From Balanoglossus misakiensis (lineage: Eukaryota > Hemichordata), in contig CM082591.2 of NCBI GenBank assembly GCA_040954595.2, forward strand, positions 11,160,001 through 11,224,000: a DNA stretch of 64,000 bases. Direction: 5' to 3'. Position 1 is the stretch's first letter. The number at the start of each line of letters is the position of its first letter. Made by a program: the position numbers and the translations under genes. Under the pieces are notes generated by a model. It was not told the origin of the DNA and searched no databases. It saw nothing but the letters and a program-made list of their open reading frames with translations. Below, one piece after another: positions 13,803-23,397 of the stretch.

Positions 13803-13931
13803 ATATCTTTCTTTGTTTAACGTCATCGTATACTCGTGGTTTTCGCGGAAGCGTACAACTTCTCGCCTGCGGCTCGAAGTTGCACTGCTCGCGAAAACCA
13901 CTCGTATACGATGACGTCAAACAAAGAAAGA
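13803..13931. mobile_element. Hairpin MITE (ATATCTTTCTTTGTTT arms)
   Basis: The left arm ATATCTTTCTTTGTTTAACG is mirrored on the right as GACGTCAAACAAAGAAAGATAT. The complementary arms extend through CGTCATCGTATAC and GTGGTTTTCGCG, leaving a short GC-rich loop. Non-coding fold-back element. Confidence 0.8.
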
Positions 13932-14705
13932 TATTCTGAATCCAGGATGTCGGAATTTCGCAAAAAGCACCCTCGCCGACCACATGTTTTTTGTGAAATG
14001 TTGTTAATTTTGTCAATATTTCGCCCAGTATTTCTTTCAAGACAGACAAAAATTCAATACTGATCCCCTAAAACATTTTTTCATTTATTACCAAATGTAA
14101 TAATAGGATATTGATGTTTAAATTAAATTTAACCCAAGATTATATGTGATTGGACTACAACAAAGACGGGCAAAGTATACAAGTATCATTGAATTATTGG
14201 AGCTATGCTAATGTTATACAATGTGCGATCCCATTTGCGTGGCAAATATAAACGACGGTTTGACCTCGACCCTCTGGTGAACTCGGAGATTTGCATTATC
14301 AAGGTCAAAGAACTGTCATCAACGTCACACTACATGTCAACTAAGTGTTTAGAAAATGTTGAAAGGAATTAATATTTTCCATTCACAAGCTATAATATAA
14401 GTACTTCTAGGAAATCGAGCTTGACTGTTGCCTAAATACGATTTCTGATACACAGGAAATATCTTTTGCAAAAATACTAAAATACTTTTCCGCTTCTTGG
14501 TATTTTGTCTGCATCTCCGAAGTAGCTACTCTCCAATATTGCTAAGTTTGATCATTTGAAAACCGATGTAACAATGTATATTAGACACAACCGAGTACTC
14601 TGATGACTGCAGCGTATATTTACAACCTTGTCCAATATTTTGATGAAAAAATGCCCAGTACTACTGAAAGAAGTGTATTGGTCATATGTTTCACCTAACT
14701 ATGTA

Positions 14706-14805
14706 ATAGAGAACCACCGACCCAGAGGTGGTTCTTGGTTTCGAATCGCCGAGGGCCGCAGGCCCGATGCGATTGGAAACCGAGGGGGAGGTGATTCTCT
14801 AACTT
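14706..14805. mobile_element. Short GC-rich hairpin repeat
   Basis: Arms begin TTAGAGAATCACCTCCCCC-like on one strand and AGAGAACCACCGACCCAG on the other, around an inner GGGCCGCAGGCCC palindrome. Likely a small MITE. A looser relative with mirrored GTAGTTCTAGAAC arms lies near 23163-23213. Confidence 0.5.
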
Positions 14806-15712
14806 AAACCACGATCCCCCACAGACATTATCATCATTGGAGCTTTGTGTACCATAAAGACGTCGTTTTACACAACGATTCAATAAATGAACGAACAAAA
14901 TTGTATCAAAGGAGGCTTATTCTTCATTGCTGACTGTGAAATTTGGTTGGCCACCCCTCTTCCTATAAATGAATCATGTCGTGGGCAGGTAGTTCTAGAC
15001 CGCCCTGCTGGGCCTTACAAGATCGCCCACGCTTGACAGGTGTTACTCTAAATGTCAGTGCTTACGTGTCGGAGTGATATGCTAATTTCAAACTTCAATT
15101 TGCATCAAATTAAACTTTACAGGTGTGTTACGTAGTGTATTATGGGAAGGGTTACAGCTATTGGGGTTTTGCGTGCACATGGTAAGCTTACGTGAAAATG
15201 TTCTAGGCCAAATGCAGTAGGCCTAAGTGTCACGTTTTTAGTTTATTTTCCTTCAAATGTCCATGAAATCGATCTGAAGATAGTTCCGATCTATATCATC
15301 TGCGAAAACAAGCGGCTACATGTTGGCAAAGCAAAAACTGGGTCACAATGCTCTACATGGTACTACTCCCCGTCTGTGTATTGGCCTCCCTGGCTTTTGA
15401 ACGAACCACTCTCTACGAGCCACAGCGGCAACGCGTCTGTATGGTAGCGATATTGGTGAGTAACTCATCTGCGAAAAGACTTGATACCGAAGTGAAGCCG
15501 CCCGACATTACAAACGCACATCTGGTGAACAACAACAAAAAGTAAGCAGAATTTGCAAGGTACGCGGGTTTTGTTAAATAGTAAAACAGCCAACCTTGTT
15601 ACATGTCGGTAGTGAAGCAAAATCGAAGTGAAGAATCGGATTAGAGTAATACAAGCAAATCTGGGGATAATGTGATTTAGTATAATTTTCTATAAATTTG
15701 TAGTGAATTTAT

Positions 15713-16035
15713 CAGTCGCATCGATGACCCATATTAGGAGTTGCTTATTAGCATAAAAATTAACATATCATTAATATGTAGAACGCGATCTGACCAATGA
15801 CGTGCCCGGAAAGCCGCGTCTCTCACCCATTTCCCCGCCCTTTGTTATGAAAATCATGACCCTTTCTTTTCAAATGTAAATTTTGGGGTCAAATACGCTG
15901 TTTGGGGATATCCCGTCAATTATAAACAAGAAAGTACGAGTCAAACTTGCTTCCGCGTCAATAAGAAAAATTTTCACCAGTGCTTTTGTGAAATAATAAA
16001 TTTTGATTTCGGCGCCTACACTAGTTTTGACGACA
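15713..16035 (+). repeat. Left TIR of the 7.1 kb transposon
   Basis: About 323 bp, matched in inverse orientation by 22544-22855. Shared words include ATTAGCATAAAAATTAACAT, GACCAATGACGTGCCCGG and TTTCGGCGCCTACACTAG. It ends at the ATG of the large gene. Confidence 0.92.
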
Positions 16036-19000
16036 TGGTAGTGCCCGAGCGCGAGCTAGCGATAAAAGCTGACGGTGCTCGCGTGACAAGACGTAGCGAC
16101 AGACGACATCACAAATCAGAAACGATGGAGAAACAAACAGGACGTTACGTCCCAAAGTGCCGGTGTCCTCGACATGACGAATGGGGCAGTCTAGCGGCCC
16201 CGTTGTTCCAATACGTCAAATTGCCAGCCTATGCAAAAAAATATATGGCTGGATTTCGAACACGGGGATCCGTCTGTGCAGACTGCCTCAAACAAATGGT
16301 AAGTCACTCTTTTGTAACTTTTTTGTTATTCTGCAGACGTTACCTGCACAAAAAAACTATCGGTCAATGCTATTGATTCACGTTTAATATACGTACCGTA
16401 TTTGTTTATTTTGCAGAATTTACCCATGAAGTTATGCATTTTATAGAATTAATGCAGGAACATATCTCCTTGTGCAAAAAATAAGAATTTAACAAAAAAG
16501 TAGAAAAAGAAAAAACGGAACTGAGTAGTGTGATCAAATGACAACCTTCTGTAAAACTATTTGAATAATAATTACCAGCATGAACTATTGTTGTGTTTAT
16601 CAACAATTATTCAAGTTTTGAAAGATTTTGACATAAAAGTTCACAAGGAACAGACAGGTGCTACAATAAATGCAGGTGTGGGATATACAATGTCAATAAT
16701 TCAATAACCATAAAATAACTGTAGACACTAAATTATTTTTCAGTCATTCTTGAAAAAAAAATCGCACGCTGCGACTTGGAGGACACCGGCAGCGATTCCT
16801 GAAGAACCAAAGGTAAATGAAAAACTGTGCTGCATGTATTTTCAACTCTGACAAAATATTTGAGGACCACACAGGAACACAGTATACACATCTTTTTTAT
16901 TGTGAAGAAATTATTCTGATTTATATGCCACACAAAGACAACAACAATGCACAGGTAGTTATGTGTGTATGTATGATACATATCTGATTAAAATGCATGG
17001 TAGTCAGGCCAGTATTTTATTTTGATGTAAGTCATGTTTATTCTTATTGTGTGTTTTTTGTGCCTATTAATTTACTTGATTCATCATCAAAACACACAAA
17101 ACAAGCAACTATGGAAAAAAAGACAAACCATAAGCATTAATTGTATTGTATTTTTATTTGTATTTACAGTCATGTTTAGCCACGGAGGCCGCTGGGTCAT
17201 GCCAGCCTCATACAATGGAGGTGAACTGTTACGTAAGTTTCCTACGTATTGTAAACCCTTGAAATTTTGGTTAGCTTGCAATAGCCAAATTTAAGTAGAT
17301 TTTTTTTTAAATTGTTCTTCTGGTCTAACTTACATGAGTGAATAATAATTTAATGTTTTATATCTTGCATTTATTTCAGGAGTGTGAACATCGACAAAAT
17401 CAAAAGAAGACTGGTGAAGAGGAAGACAGAAGCAAGGTAATTGAAATGGTCTACAATCAATGCAAAGAAAATGCTGTCAGTTTGGGCCTTGAAATGATTA
17501 AAATGGTATTTCTGAATAAAATGTGTATTTTATTTTTATTTTATTTTCAGGACAAAGAGAAAATAAAAGAGTTGGAGGAAGAAATTGAGAGGCTGAAAAG
17601 GGAAATCGGGGGGAGGTTTAGCACAAGGGATAAGAGGGTGGAAGCAATTAGGGAAATTGGTAAATTAGAAAATTTAGAAATTTACAGGCATGCAGATCTC
17701 CTCTGCCAAAACCAAGACAGGTATTCCGTTCAAAATTTATCAGACATAGATTTACATAATCTATTGTCAGAACGGAATCCTGTCTTGGTTTCCTTTCTTG
17801 AGGAGATCTGTATGCCAAATACTGGAATCCAAAATAACACTCAATATCTTGCCCATGCCGTTGAACTTGTTTATACTGCCAGGAATCCTAACTTTGTGAG
17901 TAGTTTTATTTCCGCAATTCAAGTTATTTTATTTAGTTTGACCAGAAGTCGCCTGGCAGTTGATCTCATGGGCCACGTAACAGCAGGCCCATGCTATGAT
18001 GTTATTAACAATATTCTTTTTAAAGGTAATTTTGATTTTCCAGATGCACCTGAGGGGTTAGTTGAATTTTCTTTTGATAATGAACAACGTCTTTCCAAAA
18101 ATTACATTAACAGAAATGGTAATTCAGTTACTTTGGATATTTTTACTAACATTATTGCTTCTCAGCTGGACCCAGAATCATCACTGCAATATGATTCTGG
18201 GTTGAAGCCAAGTCAGTGGCAGAAGGTTTCAGAGACAGATGTTTCCAATACAGAGGACAGCAAGTATGATGAGTTTGATTCAGTTGTCAAAGAGTCCATT
18301 GCTTCTTATGTTGATAATTTAATTTTATCTTCTGTAGCCACTATCAATGTAGATAATGCACCACAGACTGACTATATTGACACATACTTACAACAAAAAC
18401 AACATACTGACAGCATCGAGATTTGCCCTAAGTGTGGTTTCACCCACACTAAGGGCAAATCGAGAATTGCCAAGTGTCGAGGTTGTGGCATTTGGATGGG
18501 TAAGTATAGAAAGGAGCTGAAAAGAGAGAAGACATCAACTTTTATTTCACCGGGCAGAAGACAAATTAAAAAGAAGAAGAAGGGAACCATCTTGCATGAG
18601 TGTGTTGGTGAAGTAAAAGTTGATCACATGGGTAAGCAAACTACCAGAATTGTTAAAAAGCCCCCAAAACAAGCAAATAAAGCAAATATTTCTGTTATGT
18701 CCCCTATTTTTGTAAATCCTAATTGTGTCGAATCAGTGAAAGAAATTCTTAATCACATTGGTAAACTTGCAAAAATCAAACAATATTTTAATCATGTTGA
18801 GGGCAATGGAGATTATTGTACATATAGGGAATGGGTTATAATCAGGTGTGATGGCTTGCCATATGTAATTATCCGTAAAATTTTATCAGAAGATCATGAG
18901 GGAATATTTTCATGGGTTGCTTTAAGGACGGGTCTTTTACATGAAGAAATCAATGCAGTCAAATCATTTGTTTCTATGTATTGGGATGTAATTTACAGGG

Positions 19001-20103
19001 ACTTTGCTTTATCTCAGGGATTCTCCTCAGGCAGATCTCTAGAATTTGTGAAGAAGTGTTCTGATCATCACATTTCATTTGACCTTCTTTGCAAATTCAG
19101 AGATTGTCTGTGGAGCGAATTGCTACATGAATTTCATGTGAGTAATCCCACTGCTGATGCATCCACCAGTTTGTTTCTTGGCTGGTTGAATGCAGCAGCA
19201 GTGACAGACTCTCACATGAATTTCATGTACAATATTCTTCTACAACATTTACATGGAATTTTCCTCTTTCGACAGGGCACGCGCTTCAATTCACCCACTT
19301 ACCTACGGGCTGGGCGGCGTCTCCTTCGCACCTTGTGGCACGGTCGGAATCACCCCACTTACCAACTGATTGACGTCTATGACGACACCGACCGTGCCCG
19401 GTATCCACCAATACTTCTCCAAACTCTGGAGAAGTACGAGGCCATTTCAAGATCTGGCAGGCCTGATGCCCATCAAGGTGCGGACGCCGTCCTGGAGGAG
19501 TACAACAAAAACATCAAGGCCTGGGCTCCTCCAGTGCCCGATTCGGGTAAGTGGGTTGTCATCTGTAGCAGGCATGATGCCCTGGCCAGTCTGAGAAAGA
19601 CAGTCTTCTCAGTCGTTAGCCTTGTAAACCCCGAGTCGTTGGAACGTAGCCGCCCAGGCTACTCTAACGACTTGACGGGTTTCAGGGGACGACTGAGACA
19701 GACATCTTATGTCAAGTATCAGGCTGGTCGGTCTCCTATTACCATCTCAGGAGATGCTATGGATAGACACATTGGCAATTATAACATCAATGCCGAAGAA
19801 AGAAGACGTGCCCTGGTAAGTATCATCTGCCAAGGTAAGTATCCAGGCACTGGCAAAAAAAAAATACTATTCGTAACAGAAAACGAGAGAGAAGAAAGTG
19901 AAAGAGAAGAAAATAAAACAAATGCCACACTTCGACACGAATGCAACGACATAATTCACACACTACCGTTGACAGACAGAACATCACTGCATACACAACT
20001 ACGACGGGCAACAAACAAAGCCAAGCTCCTGGAATTACTGCACAGTTTGCATGATTTACAAGGGGCTATTACAGAAGTGTTTGAATTTGAAATGCAACAG
20101 TAA
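16035..20103 (+). CDS. Large transposon protein, candidate transposase (5 exons, about 1001 aa)
   Basis: Exons are 16035-16298, 16744-16812, 17170-17232, 17380-17436 and 17551-20103 (TAA). All introns are GT-AG and phase 0. Exon 1 has a likely zinc-binding cluster (CRCPRH then CADC). Exon 5 opens with a charged coiled coil (about residues 152-175). Next come a stretch containing FDNEQ (D327), a C4 zinc ribbon (Cys 443, 446, 460, 463), CDGLP (D585), LLHEEINAVK (E616/E617) and a signature YLRAGRRLL...GRNHP (about 735-753). I recall similar DGLPY, LLHEE and GRxHP blocks from unnamed transposon-like proteins in marine invertebrates, but cannot name a superfamily. Inference: the spaced acidic residues D327, D585 and E616 or E617 could form an RNase H-fold (DDE/D) catalytic triad. 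The start is the ATG at the TIR border, with no interruptions, so the copy may be young. Confidence 0.82.
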
Positions 20104-20543
20104 AATTATCAGTGTATTTCAAATTCAAACACCCATTCCCCTTGTCTATCATATTAACTGTGCACAAAACACAGGAGTCTTGACAAAAACAGACATACAC
20201 AACACAGTACACAATTTAATTACAGTGGCTACAGATTTTATTGATTTATATATTTATAATCTTTTTTTGGTCTTATTTCACAGTTTATCTATTAGTTTAC
20301 CATGTATCTCTATTCTTTTTTTTTTTACTTTCCATGATTTAATCTCTTTTTTGTGTGTATCTTTTTTTTCAATTATGTTTAGTCCTCTTGAGGAGCAGAT
20401 GTTACTGAAAATCACTGCCACTGTACTTGCTGACCAGCTGAGGAGCTTAATGTTAATATTATTTTTATTATTGATTTTCTATTTTCTAATCAACAGAATT
20501 TATATATTTTTTTAATTATATTTTTATTGTAAATTTATTTGAA

Positions 20544-20706
20544 GGTTTCTAAATAGGAATGAAACAAATTAATTACTTTTGATATTATAACCCAACATTA
20601 AAACATTATTTCCAGTCAATCATGTGATAAAAATTCAAATTATGATCATTTCCGAATTTCATTTTTTTAAAAATCATGACACAATTTTTTTTTCCTATTT
20701 AGAAAC
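20544..20706. mobile_element. Small MITE behind the large transposon gene
   Basis: Ends GGTTTCTAAATAGGAA (left) and TTCCTATTTAGAAACC (right) are perfect inverted repeats about 160 bp apart. The flanks TATTTGAA and TATTCAAC resemble an eroded 8-bp duplication. It is inserted inside the 7.1 kb element. Confidence 0.6.
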
Positions 20707-22063
20707 CTATTCAACTAACACTTCAGGTGCAATGGTTTACTTTTATTTTATGCTTTAATTACATTTTTATTATCTTTTAGGTTTATTTATTTATTCTTTT
20801 ACGATTAATTTTTATTTGTGGGCAAAATATTGAGTGTCATTTAAATTTTTTTTAATAAACTTGGTTTCATATATTATTTAAATACAGCAATCATTTCTTT
20901 CGCCAAATTGGATTCCAGTATTATTTTCTTTTATCATTATTTATAAATTATGGGAATTGATTTGTTAATGGTTATGGGGTTGGATTGGGTGGGTTCGGGG
21001 TTGATAAAGTTAAGAGAGATTTTTGTGCATTGTTATAATAATCATGAATTGAATGTAAATTTATATGAATTTTTTAGTTCTTTGTAATAAAAATCTGATA
21101 ATCTCAAATAGTGGTCAGTTGTGAGGAGTCGTTTATTTCAATTTCATGCCATCTTATTTTAGCTTTTTGACATTTGGAAGTTTACAAAATTATGCATTTA
21201 TACAATTAAAACAAATTTTCAAAAATACAGTCATTTCAATAAAACAAATTACGAAAGTGGCAACATCATGCAATGTAATTTTAATTTCTTGACAGTAGAA
21301 ACATCAGTGCTTCATCTAGGGGGGAGGGGGGATTCACCCCCTTGTTGACATGATAGCACCCCCTAGGAATTTGTCAAGGGGGGACCAATATTCTTGCAAT
21401 GGGGGACATATCCCCCCTGTTGATGCCATCCTAAATGAAACACTGAAGTATGAGTTAAGACAATGAACTATACTCGGTGACTGAAGATATAACAGTATAA
21501 CATCAAGAACACCATGTGTACATGACAGATGTCCGGAATATCGTTTGTAAACCTACCACAATATAAAGCTCTTCGACCGTGTAGGGGAATTCAATTTGTA
21601 AACAGTAAACATCACCGGCGGTTCAAGTTGCAGAATTTTCATTTGATTTCACCGTTTTACTGTCAGGTTATCTGGCCGATTCCCCCGATCCTTCTAGATC
21701 AATAAGTAATTCATACACAAATACTAATTGTTCCCTACCTTGATAAAAAAGAACGTTTAAAAAATCCCGACTCCATCATGACGAAGTACATGTATCCAAG
21801 AGCATAAGCCAAAGGTCATTTGAGGTTAATTAATGCTGATGACCTCAAACCACAAACGCGAAACCCGTTCGTATGCGATAACAAACTAACAGTTGAAAGA
21901 ACAACAAAATAAATTTAAAAAATAATAAAATAATTACATCAAAACATCAAGTGATTTTTTTTTCAAACGGTATATGTCTTTCTGGAGGATGTGTGGCCCT
22001 GAAAAGGGCCGTTTGGTTTGGTTGCGGTGTGTACCGCCAGACGTAGACGGTGTCACCAGTAAT
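20707..22063. other. Spacer between the two convergent transposon genes
   Basis: AT-rich, with no coding region seen. AATAAA-type sequences near 20855 and 21085 could serve the large gene. A patch at 21318-21422 has alternating G-run and C-run blocks that can pair with each other. This is the shared 3' region of the two inward-facing genes. Confidence 0.5.
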
Positions 22064-22456
22064 TCAGGCGATCACCGTCACATTGAAGCCCTTGCTCTCC
22101 ACGAACGCCTTCACTCTTTGTAGGTCGCCTTCTTTCAGGTGAAATCCAACATTACACACCTGAACGACGCCGCATCGCCGAGAATGAAAGAAGGGACTTT
22201 CTTTTGGTTTGAGGAAATATACGGAATTTGGAGATAGAGCCGCATCGATCACTCTTGCGAGCACTTGAGCGGCATCCCTCTTCAAATGTCCGTATATTTC
22301 GCGGGCGCCTTCTTCATTGTCGACGATTGCGACGGCGTTCTGGTCGTATGGGTTGGATTTCTCCCGCAGAAGGCGATACCCAGCACCGACAGTAAGTGCA
22401 CCTTTATAGCGGTGCATCCCCACTGCCAGTACTTGGTGTACGATAAGTGAAGGCAT
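22064..22456 (-). CDS. HIRAN-domain protein carried by the 7.1 kb transposon
   Basis: A 130-residue protein starting MPSLIVHQVLAVG at 22456 and ending at TAA 22064. The frame stays open upstream to 22576 but has no ATG there, so this is the first in-frame start. The body matches the HIRAN pattern: an early G-x-x-x-Y (GMHRYKG), the strand and loop REKSNPYDQNAVAI, then IYGHLKRDAAQVLARVI. HIRAN domains, known from HLTF/Rad5-type helicases, bind DNA, in HLTF the 3' end of single strands. Here the domain stands alone with a C-terminal extension of about 60 residues that I do not recognise. The gene is convergent with the candidate transposase and starts about 90 bp inside the right TIR. A role in handling transposon ends or repair intermediates is inference. 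Confidence 0.8.
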   Translation of the reverse strand: MPSLIVHQVLAVGMHRYKGALTVGAGYRLLREKSNPYDQNAVAIVDNEEGAREIYGHLKRDAAQVLARVIDAALSPNSVYFLKPKESPFFHSRRCGVVQVCNVGFHLKEGDLQRVKAFVESKGFNVTVIA

Positions 22457-22543
22457 TCTCTGTATTGTGACACGATGACTTGGTGATGCATGTGATGTGT
22501 TCGCTCGCCTGCTTTTTCGGTTGTGCGGGGCTTGTAGTGTCGC

Positions 22544-22855
22544 TGTCGTCAAAACTAGTGTAGGCGCCGAAATCAAAATTTATTATTTCACAAAAGCACT
22601 GGTGAAAATTTTTCTTATTGACGCGGAAGCAAGTTTGACTCGTACTTTGTTGTTTTTAATTGACGGGATATCCCCAAACAGCGTATTTGACCCCAAAATT
22701 TACATTTGAAAAAAAAAGGTCGTGATTTTCATAACAAAGAGCGGGAAAAGACGTATTTCCGGGCACGTCATTGGTCAGATCGCGTTCTACATATTAATGA
22801 TATGTTAATTTTTATGCTAATAAGCAACTCCTAATATGGGTCATCGATGCGACTG
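22544..22855 (-). repeat. Right TIR of the 7.1 kb transposon
   Basis: Inverse copy of 15713-16035, followed by the TTTAT duplication. The leader of the HIRAN gene overlaps its inner edge. Confidence 0.92.
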
Positions 22856-22860
22856 TTTAT

Positions 22861-23397
22861 TGCAACGTTAGTTTGTTTCTAGTGAATTGATTTTTTGTCT
22901 ATTTTATACTTTATCATGTTATGAAGACTCTCGAGAGCCACCAAGACATTAGCTTTGTACGTCAGTAGACAAAACTGTGAATGTGAAGCATTGAATGAAA
23001 TGATCCGGAGACTGTCGCATATCCAGTTCGCTTTCAATTAACATAACAATTACTCTATCCAAATGAAATCTGCTTTGAACACAGGTATAGAAGTAAATGT
23101 AATTATGCAAATAAAGCATTGTGTATTTGTATTTTTGTTACGACAGGTGAGACTGAGTCCTGCCGTAGTTCTAGAACCCCCGGAGGTAGTTCTAGAACTA
23201 CCCGGGACTTGGTTTTCAACCTGTGGTTTTGTGTGAGACGGAGGTTCTCTCAGTGAATGACTTGTCTATTGAATAGTGTGACGTCACGATCGTGGTTTAA
23301 AAGAGATTACAACATCCCTGTTGAGTGTCTTTGTACATTCATGTAATGAATAAGTAGCTGTACTAATAGTGCGGTATGGTATGTCAAGAAAAACAGC
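22861..23397. other. Spacer with a short hairpin
   Basis: No gene. A fold-back at about 23163-23213 has two GTAGTTCTAGAAC words around a CCCCGGAGG centre. Confidence 0.5.

Larger units (their letters stand above)
11700..15712. other. Intergenic region, lectin 2 to the 7.1 kb transposon
   Basis: No gene could be supported in this 4 kb. It holds a GTCA-like tract near 11531-11560, repeated TGCGCCA words near 12450-12550, and hairpins at 13803-13931 and 14706-14805. A 65-codon frame at 15348-15545 begins with a hydrophobic stretch but has no recognised domain or splice partner and is left unannotated. Confidence 0.55.
15713..22855. mobile_element. 7.1 kb DNA transposon with 5-bp TSD, candidate new family
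   Basis: A complete-looking TIR transposon. The ends read CAGTCGCATCGATGACCC at 15713 and its exact complement ending at 22855. Both are flanked by TTTAT (15708-15712 and 22856-22860), a 5-bp target duplication. TIRs are about 323 bp (15713-16035) and 312 bp (22544-22855), highly similar with small indels. The cargo is two genes pointing inward: a five-exon gene (16035-20103) and a HIRAN-domain gene on the minus strand (22456-22064). Each coding region starts at or just inside the inner border of a TIR, so each TIR probably carries a promoter. None of hAT, piggyBac, Mariner, PIF/Harbinger, Polinton or Helitron hallmarks is seen. A 5-bp duplication is uncommon; Transib has one but has different termini. 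Confidence 0.9.

Noticed and set aside
15713-22855. Polinton/Maverick interpretation of the 7.1 kb element
   Set aside because: Long TIRs are shared, but there is no polymerase B, integrase, ATPase or capsid gene; the length is too short and the duplication is 5 bp, not 6.
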